A stretch of 64,000 nt of DNA from Palsa-504 sp963834685 (GTDB lineage Bacteria > Actinomycetota > Actinomycetes > Streptosporangiales > Streptosporangiaceae). Location of the stretch: contig CAWICW010000016.1 of assembly GCA_963834685.1 (NCBI GenBank), positions 62,001 through 126,000 of the forward strand. The letters are read 5' to 3'. The notes beneath the pieces were generated by a model that worked only from the letters and a program-made list of their open reading frames with translations, was not told the DNA's origin and did not search any database. Position 1 is the stretch's first letter. Each line of letters starts with the position of its first letter. Of this stretch, positions 29,185 to 38,718 are shown in pieces. The position numbers and the translations under genes are program-made.

Positions 29185-30195
29185 ATGGCCGTCATCGACT
29201 TCACCCTGCCCGCCGAGCGCGAGGCGCACGACCCGCCCGAGGCGCGCGGCCTGGCCCGGGACGGCGTCCGGCTGCTGGTCAGCCGGCGCGCCACCGGGCA
29301 GGTCAGCCACCACTCCTTCCGCGACCTGCCCGGCCTGCTGCTGCCGGGCGACCTGGTCGTCGTCAACGACACCGGCACGCTGCCTGCGCAGGTGCGGGCC
29401 GACCGCGAGCTGGCCGTGCACTTCTCCACTCCTCTGCCCGATGGTGCGTGGCTAGTGGAACTGCGCGCGATAAAAGACAAGATCTCCAGGCCGAACGGAT
29501 CGGGGTTCCCCGCCCAGGTCATCGACTTGCCAGGCGGGGCGGCGCTGACCCTGGCGGGTAAGGTCACCGGCCGGCTCTGGCGGGCCCGGCTGTCGGTCGC
29601 GGTGGTGCCGTACCTACTGCGATACGGCATCCCGATCCGGTACTCCTACGTCGGCCGCGACTGGCCGCCGTCGGCATACCAGACGGTGTTCTCCCGCAAG
29701 CCGGGCAGCGCGGAGATGCCCAGCGCCAGCCGGCCGTTCACCGCCCCGGTGGTGACCGACCTGGTGGCCCGGGGCGTGCTGATCGCCCCGCTCACCCTGC
29801 ACGCCGGAGTGTCCTCGCTAGAGGCCGACGAGGATCCGTACCCGGAGCCGTATGACGTCTCGCCCGCGACGGCCCGGCTGGTCAACCACGTGCGGGCGCA
29901 CGGCGGGCGGGTCATCGCCGCGGGCACCACGGTGGCGCGTGCCCTGGAGACGGCGGTGCGTGGCGACGGGCTGGTGGGCCCTTCTGCGGGCTGGACGTCG
30001 CACGTGGTGACCCCGGAGACCGGGGTCCGGGCGGTGGACGGGCTGCTCACCGGGCTGCACGAGCCGCGGTCCTCGCACCTGCGGATGCTGGCCGCGTTCG
30101 CCGGGCCGGAACTGCTCAGCCGGTGCTACGAGGCGGCCATCACGTCGGGGTACCTGTGGCACGAGTTCGGGGACGTGCACCTGCTGCTGCCGTAG
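29185..30195 (+). CDS. QueA-like S-adenosylmethionine:tRNA ribosyltransferase-isomerase family protein
   Basis: A 336-aa protein of the QueA family, which in other bacteria makes epoxyqueuosine in tRNA. Family motifs include LLLPGDLVVVNDTGTLPAQV, IPIRYSYVGRDW, LTLHAGVSS, GGRVIAAGTTVARALE and LLTGLHEPRSSHL. Several differ from canonical QueA (normally TLHVGAGTF and FHLPKSTL). Actinobacteria of this type generally do not make queuosine and no other que gene is nearby, so the activity is uncertain. ATG 29185 is 4 nt after the SDR stop, suggesting one transcript. Confidence 0.85.
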   Translation: MAVIDFTLPAEREAHDPPEARGLARDGVRLLVSRRATGQVSHHSFRDLPGLLLPGDLVVVNDTGTLPAQVRADRELAVHFSTPLPDGAWLVELRAIKDKISRPNGSGFPAQVIDLPGGAALTLAGKVTGRLWRARLSVAVVPYLLRYGIPIRYSYVGRDWPPSAYQTVFSRKPGSAEMPSASRPFTAPVVTDLVARGVLIAPLTLHAGVSSLEADEDPYPEPYDVSPATARLVNHVRAHGGRVIAAGTTVARALETAVRGDGLVGPSAGWTSHVVTPETGVRAVDGLLTGLHEPRSSHLRMLAAFAGPELLSRCYEAAITSGYLWHEFGDVHLLLP

Positions 30196-30272
30196 CCTCC
30201 GGTTGGCGGCAGGCCATGACGGGCACGGCCGGCCCTCAGGATCCCGGGCGTTTCCGGTAGCCTGGCGCCGCC

Positions 30273-31472
30273 ATGAATACGCCCCGGACCACGCTGCTCA
30301 TCACCCTGACCGGCCGGGACCGGCCGGGCGTGACCTCCAGGCTGTTCGCCGGCCTGGCCCGGTACCAGCTGTCGGTCGCGGACATCGAGCAGGTCGTGAT
30401 CCGCGGCAAGCTGGTCCTCGGCGTGCTGCTGGAGTGCGACGGGCCGCCCGACCTGACCGGCATCCACGCCGCGGTCAGCGCGCTGGCCGCCGATCTCGGC
30501 CTGGAGGCTGAGATCACCACCGGCTCGGGCGCGGGCTCGGCCGGGGATCCCCCGGCGCGGGGCGGACGGCTGCACGTGACCCTGCTCGGCAGCCCGCTGA
30601 CGCCGGCGGCGATCACCGCCATCGCCGGGCGGATCGCCGCCAGCGGGGCGAACATCGACCGGATCGGCCGGCTGGCCCGGCGCCCGGTGACCTGCATCGA
30701 GCTGGAGATCTCGGGCGGGGACCCGGTCCTGCTGCGCGAGGACCTGGCCCGGGTGGCGGTCAGCCAGGGCATCGACGTCGCGGTCCAGCGCGGCGGCCTG
30801 CACCGGCGGGCGCTGCGGCTGATCGTGATGGACGTGGACTCCACCCTGATCCGGGACGAGGTCATCGACCTGCTGGCCGCCCGGGCCGGGTGCGCGGGCG
30901 AGGTGGCCAAGGTGACCGCGGCCGCCATGCGCGGCGACCTGGACTTCGCGGCGTCGCTGCGCGAGCGGGTCGGGCTGCTGGCCGGGCTGGACGCCGGGGT
31001 CCTGGACGAGGTCCGGGGCGAGTTGCGGCTGACCGCGGGCGCCCGGACGCTGATCGGCACGCTGGGCGGGCTGGGCTACAAGTTCGGCATCGTCAGCGGC
31101 GGCTTCGTCCAGGTCATCGCGCCGCTGGCGGCCGAGCTCGGGATCGGCTACGTCGCGGCCAATGAGCTGGAGATCACGGCCGGCAAGATCACCGGACGGC
31201 TCCGCGGCCCGGTGATCGACCGGGCGGCCAAGGCCGACGCGCTGCACAGGTTCGCCGCCGACGCGGGTGTCCCGCTGTCCCAGACGGTGGCGGTCGGCGA
31301 CGGCGCCAACGACCTGGACATGATCGCGGCCGCCGGGCTGGGCATCGCGTTCAACGCCAAGCCCGTGGTCCGGGACGCGGCCGACACCTCGCTGAGCGTC
31401 CCCTACCTGGACGCGATCTTGTACCTGCTCGGCATCTCCAGCGACGAGGTTGCCGACGCCGCAGAGGGCTAG
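30273..31472 (+). CDS. serB: Phosphoserine phosphatase
   Basis: Last step of serine synthesis. The 399-aa form has two N-terminal ACT-like domains (TLLITLTGRDRPGVTSRLF; LHVTLLGSPLTPAAI) and a HAD phosphatase domain starting near residue 185. HAD motifs are MDVDSTLI (nucleophile Asp), FGIVSGGF, and GDGANDLDMIAAAGLGIAF; VIDLLAARAG is the usual SerB cap. The ACT part matches the mycobacterial SerB2 layout, where serine binding regulates activity. ATG 30273. Confidence 0.95.
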   Translation: MNTPRTTLLITLTGRDRPGVTSRLFAGLARYQLSVADIEQVVIRGKLVLGVLLECDGPPDLTGIHAAVSALAADLGLEAEITTGSGAGSAGDPPARGGRLHVTLLGSPLTPAAITAIAGRIAASGANIDRIGRLARRPVTCIELEISGGDPVLLREDLARVAVSQGIDVAVQRGGLHRRALRLIVMDVDSTLIRDEVIDLLAARAGCAGEVAKVTAAAMRGDLDFAASLRERVGLLAGLDAGVLDEVRGELRLTAGARTLIGTLGGLGYKFGIVSGGFVQVIAPLAAELGIGYVAANELEITAGKITGRLRGPVIDRAAKADALHRFAADAGVPLSQTVAVGDGANDLDMIAAAGLGIAFNAKPVVRDAADTSLSVPYLDAILYLLGISSDEVADAAEG

Positions 31473-31488
31473 CGCCCACCGCACATAC

Positions 31489-31540
31489 GCGGTGAAACCC
31501 GGGTTTCACCGCCCTAGAAGGTAGTGAAACCCGGGTTTCA
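31489..31540. terminator. Tandem perfect palindromes between serB and hppA
   Basis: The 16-bp palindrome tgaaacccgggtttca occurs twice, at 31493-31508 and 31525-31540, with centres 32 bp apart. The first is extended to 24 perfect bp (31489-31512). Being between two convergent stop codons, it could end transcription in both directions, but the lack of a loop and the repeat of one exact core also fit a protein-binding or structural element. Confidence 0.6.
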
Positions 31541-31556
31541 TGTCATCGGATCCCGG

Positions 31557-33959
31557 CTATTCGCGGCGTTTGGTCGCCGTCGCGCGGTCGGCGGCTTCGT
31601 CCGAGGTGAGGGGGACGGCGGGGGTGCCGTCCACCGGGGTGGGGGTAGCACCGTCGACGGCGGGGGAGACGGCCCCGGCGACCTCGGTGGCGGCCGGGGT
31701 GACCTCGCCCATCCCGGCGGAGCGGCGCTTAGAGATCACGATCGCCGCGACCACGATGATCACCGCGCCGAGCGCCACCCCGGTCCGCAGCCCGACGTTG
31801 CTGCTGTACTTCACCACGCTGGTCGCGATCAGCAGCGAGACCAGGTTCATCACCTTGATCAGCGGGTTGATCGCGGGGCCTGCGGTGTCCTTGAACGGGT
31901 CGCCGACCGTGTCGCCGATGATGGTCGCGGCGTGCGCTTCGGAGCCCTTGCCGCCGTGGTTCCCGTCCTCGACCAGCTTCTTGGCGTTGTCCCAGGCACC
32001 ACCGGAGTTGGCCAGGAACACCGCCATCAGCACCCCGACCCCGATCGTGCCGGCCAGGTAGGCGCCGAGCGTGGCATAACCGAACGCGAAGCCGACGGCG
32101 ATCGGGGTCAGCACCGCGAGCAGGGCCGGCGTCACCAGCTCGCGCAGCGAGTCCTTGGTGACGATGTCGACCACCCGGCTGTAGTCGGGCTTCTCGGTGT
32201 AATCCATGATGCCCGGGTGGTTGCGGAACTGGTTCCGCACCTCCAGGACCACGCGCTGCGCCGCCCGGCCCACGGCGCTGATCAGCAGGCTGGCGAACAG
32301 GAACACCACGGAGCCCCCGATGATCACCCCGACCAGGACTCTCGGCCGGTCAAGCGACAGGCTGAAGGTTCCGGCCCCGCTGCCCAGCGCCTGCTTGACG
32401 AGGGTGTCGAAGGCGCCGAACAGCGCCGTCGCGGCGAGCACCGCGGTCGCGATCGCGATGCCCTTGGTGATCGCCTTGGTGGTGTTGCCGATCGCGTCCA
32501 GGTGGGTCAGGGCCTCCGCGGCCGGGCCTTCGATGTCGCCGGACATCTCCGCGATGCCCTGTGCGTTGTCGGTCACCGGGCCGAACGAGTCCATCGACAC
32601 GATCACGCCGACCGTGGTCAGCAGGCCGCCGCCGGCCAGCGCCACCGCGAACAGCGCGATGGTGGCATTCCCCGTCGCGAGCAGGTACGACCCGAAGATC
32701 GCGGCGGCGATCAGCAGCGCGGCGTACACGGCGGATTCCATGCCGTACGCGATTCCGGACAAGATGACCGTGGCTGCGCCGGTCTCCGAGCTCTGCCCGA
32801 TGTCCCGGACCGGCCGGCGGTTCACCTCGGTGAAGTAACCGGTCAGCAGCTGGATCGCGCTGGCCAGCACGATGCCGATCAACACCGCCCCGAACGCGAT
32901 CCAGCGGGGGTTGCCGTTGTAGGCCCGGATGGCCGGATCGGTGACGCCCTGAAGATCGCTGAACTTGGCCGGCAGGAAGGTGAAGCAGGCGATCGCGACT
33001 CCGATGGCCGAGATCACCGCCGAGACGAAGAAGCCGCGGTTGATCGCGGTCATGCCGCTGCGGTCGCCCTTGCGCGGCTGGACCAGGAAGATGCCGATCA
33101 CCGCGGTGATCACCCCGATCATCGGGACGATCAGCGGGAAGACCAGGCCCTTGTCCCCGAACGCGGTCTTGCCCAGGATTAGCGAGGCCACCAGCATGAC
33201 CGCGTAGGACTCGAACAGGTCCGCCGCCATGCCCGCGCAGTCGCCCACGTTGTCGCCGACGTTGTCCGCGATCGTCGCGGCGTTCCGCGGGTCGTCTTCC
33301 GGGATGCCCTGCTCGACCTTGCCCACCAGGTCCGCGCCCACGTCGGCGGCCTTGGTGTAGATGCCGCCGCCGACCCGCATGAACAGCGCCAGCAGCGCCG
33401 CGCCGAAGCCGAAGCCCTCCAGCACGTCCGGGGCGTTCTCCCGGTAGATCAGCACGACCAGGGCGGCGCCGAACAGGCCCAGGCCGACGGTGAACATCCC
33501 GGCCACGCCGCCGGTCCGGAACGCGATCCGCATCGCGGGCCGCTCGCCGCCCTCGCGCGCCGCGGCCGCCACCCGGACGTTGCCGCGCACGCACAGGGAC
33601 ATGCCCGTGAACCCGGTCAGTGCCGAGAACAGCGCGCCGACCAGGAAGAAGATACTTCGCCCCCATTGCACGCTGGTGTCGGCGGCGGGCAGCACGAGCA
33701 GGACGAAGAAGATGATGACCACGAACACGCTGAGCGTCCGGAACTGGCGCCGCAGGTAGGCGGCCGCGCCCTCCTGGATGGCACGCGCGATGTCCTGCAT
33801 CCGCTGGGTGCCCTGGCCGGCCGCGAGCACCTCCCGGACCAGCGCGCCGGCCACGCCGAGCGCGAGCAATCCGACGACTGCGACGATGACAACCCAGGTC
33901 AGGTTGGAGCCGCTGACGCTGACGGAGTTGGCCGCCAGCGCAGAGACATGCCGGGACAT
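31557..33959 (-). CDS. hppA: K+-independent proton-pumping pyrophosphatase
   Basis: Membrane-bound H+-PPase (800 aa, about 16 hydrophobic segments) that couples PPi hydrolysis to proton export. Active-site segments are GGIYTKAADVGADLVGKVE, DNVGDNVGDCAGMAADLFE and the C-terminal GDTVGDPFKDTAGPAIN. The cation switch reads GNTTKAITKG: Lys and Thr here mark the K+-independent class (K+-dependent enzymes have Ala/Gly). The final 45 residues are a Pro/Thr-rich tail. ATG 33959 has GGAGG 6 nt upstream. As remembered for Streptomyces coelicolor, the gene lies next to bldG and its anti-sigma partner there too. Confidence 0.96.
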   Translation of the reverse strand: MSRHVSALAANSVSVSGSNLTWVVIVAVVGLLALGVAGALVREVLAAGQGTQRMQDIARAIQEGAAAYLRRQFRTLSVFVVIIFFVLLVLPAADTSVQWGRSIFFLVGALFSALTGFTGMSLCVRGNVRVAAAAREGGERPAMRIAFRTGGVAGMFTVGLGLFGAALVVLIYRENAPDVLEGFGFGAALLALFMRVGGGIYTKAADVGADLVGKVEQGIPEDDPRNAATIADNVGDNVGDCAGMAADLFESYAVMLVASLILGKTAFGDKGLVFPLIVPMIGVITAVIGIFLVQPRKGDRSGMTAINRGFFVSAVISAIGVAIACFTFLPAKFSDLQGVTDPAIRAYNGNPRWIAFGAVLIGIVLASAIQLLTGYFTEVNRRPVRDIGQSSETGAATVILSGIAYGMESAVYAALLIAAAIFGSYLLATGNATIALFAVALAGGGLLTTVGVIVSMDSFGPVTDNAQGIAEMSGDIEGPAAEALTHLDAIGNTTKAITKGIAIATAVLAATALFGAFDTLVKQALGSGAGTFSLSLDRPRVLVGVIIGGSVVFLFASLLISAVGRAAQRVVLEVRNQFRNHPGIMDYTEKPDYSRVVDIVTKDSLRELVTPALLAVLTPIAVGFAFGYATLGAYLAGTIGVGVLMAVFLANSGGAWDNAKKLVEDGNHGGKGSEAHAATIIGDTVGDPFKDTAGPAINPLIKVMNLVSLLIATSVVKYSSNVGLRTGVALGAVIIVVAAIVISKRRSAGMGEVTPAATEVAGAVSPAVDGATPTPVDGTPAVPLTSDEAADRATATKRRE

Positions 33960-34198
33960 TCGACCTCCTGGAACTCCGAACGGAAGAGGTGCCGGTCGGC
34001 AACGAACGAGTGGCCGGGAGTCTACGCACGCAAAAGCTGAACCATGAACACCGAGCCGTTCCTAACAGGAATGTAATCTTACCGTGACCTTCGCGAGAAG
34101 ACAGCGTGACATGGGCGACCAGGGCGCCGGAAGCGGGCCGAGCCGACGCCAAGCCGCGCGGGCCGGGCGCTAACGGGACCGGCCCGCTGCGGACGGGT

Positions 34199-34666
34199 TC
34201 AGGAGGTGACGGCCGTGGACGGCCAGCTCATCCTCACGCTCACGCCGGAACTCGTCGACAGGACGCGCACGTCCTCGGCCAGGCCGGAGATCACGGCCAG
34301 CCCGAACCCGGCGGGGATGGCTGACCCGCCGTCGTACCCGACGGCTTCGTACCCGGCGGCTTCGTGGCCGGTGCCGTCGCCGGGCGGGGCGGAGGCTGCC
34401 GGGCGGGCGGGCGCGGTCGGGGCGTGATCGCTCACGGTCACCACGAACCGCTGGTCCTGGTCGGTCATCTCGATCCGGACCGGCTCGGCCGGGCAGTGCC
34501 GCCGATGGGCCTCGACCGCGCGCGAACAGGCTTCGCCGACCGCGAGGCGGACCTCATCGAGCAGCGCTTCGTCCACGCCGCTGCGCCGCGCCACCGCGGT
34601 GGCGACCAGCCGCGCGGTACGAACGTGCGCGGGCAGCGGCGTGAAGGTGACTTCGACGGTGGCCAT
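34199..34666 (-). CDS. Anti-sigma factor-type ATP-binding protein, BldG partner
   Basis: A 155-aa GHKL-fold (HATPase_c_2) protein of the RsbW/SpoIIAB type. The conserved start is PLPAHVRTARLVATAVARR and ALLDEVRLAVGEACSRAVEAH is the N-box region; AGFGLAVISGLAEDV holds the G-box. A Gly/Tyr/Ala-rich insertion (about residues 88-120) interrupts the domain. It is encoded just downstream of bldG, as Streptomyces ORF3 is, and should bind an unphosphorylated BldG-type antagonist or phosphorylate it. The sigma factor it controls is not in the window. Confidence 0.85.
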   Translation of the reverse strand: MATVEVTFTPLPAHVRTARLVATAVARRSGVDEALLDEVRLAVGEACSRAVEAHRRHCPAEPVRIEMTDQDQRFVVTVSDHAPTAPARPAASAPPGDGTGHEAAGYEAVGYDGGSAIPAGFGLAVISGLAEDVRVLSTSSGVSVRMSWPSTAVTS

Positions 34667-34696
34667 CTCCGATGGGTTCTTCGGGTCCGGCCGGCG

Positions 34697-35047
34697 TTAC
34701 TTCTCGGACTTCTTGGCCGCGATGGCCTGGTCCACGGTGTCGTGGATGCCGAACACCTTCGTCAGCCCGGTGATCCGGAAGATCTTGAGTATCCGCTCCT
34801 GCGTGCAGACGAGGTCCAGGGAGCCGTCGTGGGCGCGCACTCGCTTCAGCCCGCCGACCAGCACCCCGAGACCAGTGGAGTCCAGGAACTCCACCTTCTC
34901 CATGTTGACGACGAGCTGGTAGTTGTTCTTGTTGACCAGATCGATGAGCAGCTCACGGAGCCGTGGCGCCGTGTAGACATCGATCTCGCCCTCGACGTCG
35001 ACGACTTCGATGCCGTCCTTGTTGTAGTGACCCAGCTTCAGATCCAC
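34697..35047 (-). CDS. bldG: STAS-domain anti-sigma factor antagonist BldG
   Basis: A 116-aa STAS protein. VVDVEGEIDVYTAPRLREL and EFLDSTGLGVLVGGLKRVRAHDG are close to Streptomyces BldG as I remember it; the phosphorylated Ser is S57. BldG controls differentiation and stress sigma factors by partner switching with the kinase encoded 30 nt downstream. ATG 35047. The 158-nt gap upstream, shared with the divergent helicase, should hold its promoters. Confidence 0.92.
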   Translation of the reverse strand: MDLKLGHYNKDGIEVVDVEGEIDVYTAPRLRELLIDLVNKNNYQLVVNMEKVEFLDSTGLGVLVGGLKRVRAHDGSLDLVCTQERILKIFRITGLTKVFGIHDTVDQAIAAKKSEK

Positions 35048-35205
35048 AAATCCTCCAGCGCCATCAAAGGCGTCATCTTAACGTCCCGCCCCGGCGGCAG
35101 CGCGCAGGGCGTGATCCACTGCGGCATTCAACCACGCTCCGATGTCATGTCTATACGAAATCATGCCTTCGAGCATCCCCCAAGGGGTGACACACTGAGA
35201 AAGCT

Positions 35206-37565
35206 GTGGCCACCATCACGTCTCTACCCACGGAGGGCACCCCGCCCCTCGGGGCACCCCCGGCTGCCGAGCCCCCCGCTGCCGAGAACCGGGCCCTGGG
35301 CATCCTGCTGGACGATCCGCGGGCGGGGCGCCCCGTCCACGTGGAGCACATCCCGGCCCGGACCGGACGGGAGGTGCCCTGGCCGGCGTGGGCTCCCGCC
35401 GAGATCACCGGCGCGTTCGGGGGGCGCGGCATCCGAGCCCCCTGGTCCCATCAGGCCGAGGCCGCCTGCCACGCGCAGGCCGGCCGGAACGTGATCATCT
35501 CCACCGGCGCGGCGTCGGGCAAGTCGCTCGGGTACCTGCTGCCCGCGCTCACCGCGGTACTGGCCGGCGACACCGTGCTGTACGTGACGCCGACCAAGGC
35601 GCTGGCCGCCGACCAGCTAGCCTCGATCCGAGCCCTGGACCTGCCCGGGGTCCAGGCCGCCACGTTCGACGGCGACGCCACCACGGCCGAGCGCGCCTGG
35701 GCCCGCAGTCACGCCCGGTACCTGCTGACCACCCCGGACATGCTGCATCAGTCGCTGCTCCCCCGGCACAACCGCTGGTCGGGGTTCTTTAGCCGGCTGC
35801 GCTACGTGATCATCGACGAGTGCCACGAGTACCGAGGGGTGTTCGGCTCGCACGTGGGACACGTGCTGCGGCGGCTGCGCCGGGTGGTGGCGCATCATGC
35901 CCCGCCCGGCGTACCGCCCCGGCCGGTGTTCGTGCTCGCCTCCGCCACGGTGGGGGCGCCGGGGGCCTGCGCCCGGCTGCTGACGGGGCTGGACGCCGAG
36001 GAGGTCACCGAGGATGGCTCGCCCCGGGGGCCGCTGGCGTTCGCGCTGTGGGAGCCGCCGCTGACCGACGCGCGCGGCGAGGCCGGCGCCCGGCTGCGCC
36101 GCACGGCGACCGCGCAGACCGCTGACCTGCTGGCCCGGCTGGTCCGGCAGGACGTGCCGACGCTCGCCTTCATCAGGTCCCGGCGCGGGGCCGAGACCGT
36201 CGCGCTAGCCGCCCGCCGGTCACTGGGCGGGCACGAGGCGCCCGAGGCCAAGGTGGCCGCGTACCGGTCCGGGTACCTGCCCGAGGACCGGCGCAACCTG
36301 GAGGCCGCGATCAGCGACGGCCGCCTGGTGGGCCTGGCCGCCACCACCGCCCTCGAGCTGGGCGTCAACATCACCGGGCTGGACGCGGTGCTGATCGCGG
36401 GCTGGCCCGGGACGTTCTCGAGCCTCTGGCAGCAGGCGGGGCGGGCCGGGCGCAGCGGCCGGAGCGCAGCCGCGGTGCTCATCGCCCGGGACGACCCGCT
36501 CGACACCTACCTGGTCCGGCACCCGGAGATCTTGCTGCGGCACCCGGTGGAGGCCACCGTCCTGGATCCGGGGAATCCGTACGTGCTGGCTCCGCACTTG
36601 TGCGCGGCCGCGGGCGAACTGGCCCTCACCGACGCGGACCTGGACATCTTCGGGCCGGAGGCCAGAGCGGTAGTCGAGGACCTGACCACCGCCGGCGGCT
36701 GCGCCGGCGCCCGGCGGGCTGGTACAGCATGCGCCGGGGGGTGGCCGCGCCGGGCGGGCTGCGCGGGGCGGGCGACGCCCCGGTCCTGGTCGTGGAGCAG
36801 GCCACCGGGCGGCTGGTCGGCACGGTCGACGAACCGTCGGCCCAGCTGATGGTGCACGACGGCGCCGTCTACCTGCATCAGGGCGACAGCTACCTGGTCA
36901 GCCGGCTCGACCTGGCCGACCGGGTGGCGCTGGTCGAGCCCGGCGACCCCGGCTACACCACCACCGCGCGGGACGTGACGGAGATCGAGGTCCGGGACGA
37001 GCTACGTGGCATGAACTGGGGCGAGGCCGAGGTCCGCTTCGGTGACGTCCAGGTCACCCGGCAGGTGGTCAGCTACGCCAAGCGCCGCTCCGACACCGGC
37101 GCGCCGCTCGGCGATGAGCCGCTGGACCTGCCGCCGCGCCACCTGCTGACCCGGGCCGTCTGGTGGACGATCTCGGCTGCCGAGCGGGACCGGCTGGCCG
37201 CGCCGGGTGCCGATCTCGGCGGGGCCGCGCACGCATGCGAGCACGCCAGCATCGGCCTGCTGCCGCTGTTCGCCACGTGCGACCGCTGGGACATCGGCGG
37301 CGTGTCCGCCGACCTGCACCCGGCCACGGGAAAGCTCAGTGTCTTCGTCTACGACGGCTACGACGGCGGCGCGGGCTTCGCCGAGCGGGGCTTCCAGGCC
37401 GCCCGGGACTGGCTCACCGCCACCCGGCAGGCCATCTCCGGGTGTGACTGCGAGGCCGGCTGCCCCTCCTGCGTCCAGTCACCCAAATGCGGGAACGCCA
37501 ACCACCCGCTCAGCAAGCGGGGCGCGGTGACGCTGCTGGACGCGCTGCTGGCCGGGAGCCGCTGA
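35206..37565 (+). pseudogene. DEAD/DEAH-box helicase with DUF1998 domain, interrupted by a frameshift
   Basis: A large superfamily-2 helicase of the MrfA/YprA-like class. Frame 1 (35206-about 36695) has the Q-motif region, TGAASGKS as Walker A, IIDECHEYRGVFGSHV as DExH box, FVLASATV and the C-terminal RecA domain ending QQAGRAGRSGRSA. Homology then jumps to the frame ending at 37565, which holds the DUF1998 part with CDCEAGCPSCVQSPKCGN, the four-Cys metal site. The switch is in the G/C-rich stretch 36691-36700 and one missing G would explain it. The gene is divergent from bldG, as in Streptomyces. It may be a pseudogene or a sequencing error; each half is otherwise intact. Confidence 0.82.
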
Positions 37566-37889
37566 CGCTGATCCCACGGGACACACGGGACACTTTCATA
37601 CAAAGCCCCGGGAGTAGACTTGGCCAGTACACATAGGACAAGTAACATCATCGGTACAGTTTTTTCGCGGAAGGCGTAAGCGGTGACCGGCGCCGGGCGC
37701 GGCACGGCGCGGATCTTACCGGACGAGAACCGGACGAGAAAGTGCTCGTCAGGACTACTCGACGGTAATTTTCTGGTGCCAGTCTCGCGGCAGCTTCGCG
37801 ACAGTACTGTTCACCGCCGGGCCAGATATGTTCTAATTCCATTGGCTGACGCTGCATGCGGGTCGATTCGCGAGCCCTTTGCAGATAAG

Positions 37890-37985
37890 CTCTTAATAGG
37901 ACGGGACCGGCCTCCCCCCCCAGGGCCGGACCGTGCGCGCGGCGCCCGCTCTCCCCCCCGGCGGGCGCCGCCTCCTTTTCTCCTC
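37890..37985 (+). ncRNA. 6C small RNA candidate (B11/scr3559-like)
   Basis: Two consecutive hairpins each carry a C-only loop, the hallmark of the actinobacterial 6C RNA. Hairpin 1: stem ccggcc/ggccgg around a C8 run (37914-37921). Hairpin 2: stem ggcgcccgc (37941-37949) with gcgggcgcc (37961-37969) around a C7 run (37953-37959), followed by gcctccttttc as terminator tail. The Streptomyces 6C RNA (scr3559), as I remember it, also lies in this general gene neighbourhood. 6C/B11 regulates cell-division and DNA-replication genes in mycobacteria by C-rich loop pairing. The 5' end is estimated from the AT-rich stretch at 37884-37899. Confidence 0.75.
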
Positions 37986-38298
37986 TCCCGACCAGCCAGC
38001 CAGACAGACAGACAGGTGTTTGGCGTAGATGGCGATCCGGCGAGCCACCAGTTAACGGCATGTGATCGGCAGAACTGATTCAGATCACGAATCGGTTACG
38101 TGAGGGTCTTTTCAGGTTCGGGATTTCGTCGTAGAACGGTGGTACGGACGTCTGAGCGTCCGGGCACGGCAGCCAGGTACCCACGCGCGACCAGCCGCGG
38201 GAGGCGTGTCAGGCCAGGTCAAGCCGCCAGGTATAGGACGGTCGGCCTGACTGACAAAGAAGGTGCACGCTTGGTAGCCAGGCGTGACGTGCTGCGCG

Positions 38299-38329
38299 GC
38301 GGCGCCCCGGCCAGGGGCGCCGCTTGCTT
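38299..38329 (+). terminator. Strong hairpin with T-rich tail
   Basis: A perfect 10-bp stem, gcggcgcccc (38299-38308) with ggggcgccgc (38314-38323), with a 5-nt loop and ttgcttt after it. It is a good intrinsic terminator on the + strand, yet no gene precedes it since the 6C RNA terminator 330 nt upstream. Confidence 0.65.
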
Positions 38330-38718
38330 TCCGGGGTCGGCGGCGCATCGGTCTCGGGCGGCAGGCCCGTTGCGCGGGGTGTGCGGGCTAAGTTCCGGGG
38401 CAGCTTGGCTCTGTGAGCACAAACGTGACACCATGTTTGGCGAATCGCGACACATCGCGGTACCAAGCCACCTTGCGCAGTAAGCTGCCGGGTCGCGCGG
38501 GACACGGTCCGTTCGGAATCCATGAAGACGGACGGGACGGACCCGCGCCGTCGCGGAGCGTGAAACGCCGGGTCGGCCCCAGTACTGCCTGATCAGAAGC
38601 AAGAACGTTAGCCTTGGACCTTGGCCAGACCCCTCCTTCGGAGGCGGGATACCGGGCGCGGGCACCGATTGCCGTGCCGACGGCGGGCAAATTGCCCGGA
38701 TGACGGGAGAGAGACACG

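Larger units (their letters stand above)
37566..38718. other. Long non-coding gap with 6C RNA and terminators
   Basis: A 1.15-kb stretch with no convincing protein gene on either strand. It is AT-richer than its surroundings at 37600-37900. It holds the 6C RNA candidate (37890-37985) and a strong hairpin at 38299-38329. An inverted repeat, gtgatc (38062-38067) with gatcac (38083-38088), lies between them. The last part leads into the holin-like gene, whose ATG 38719 has GGGAGAG 8 nt upstream. Confidence 0.6.

Noticed and set aside
28155..29630. Upstream extension of the histidine kinase frame
   Set aside because: It is antisense to the SDR and QueA-like genes; kinase homology starts at ATG 28154.
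38062..38088. Crp-like site gtgatc...gatcac
   Set aside because: The spacing (15 nt) does not fit the usual Crp motif and no target is evident.
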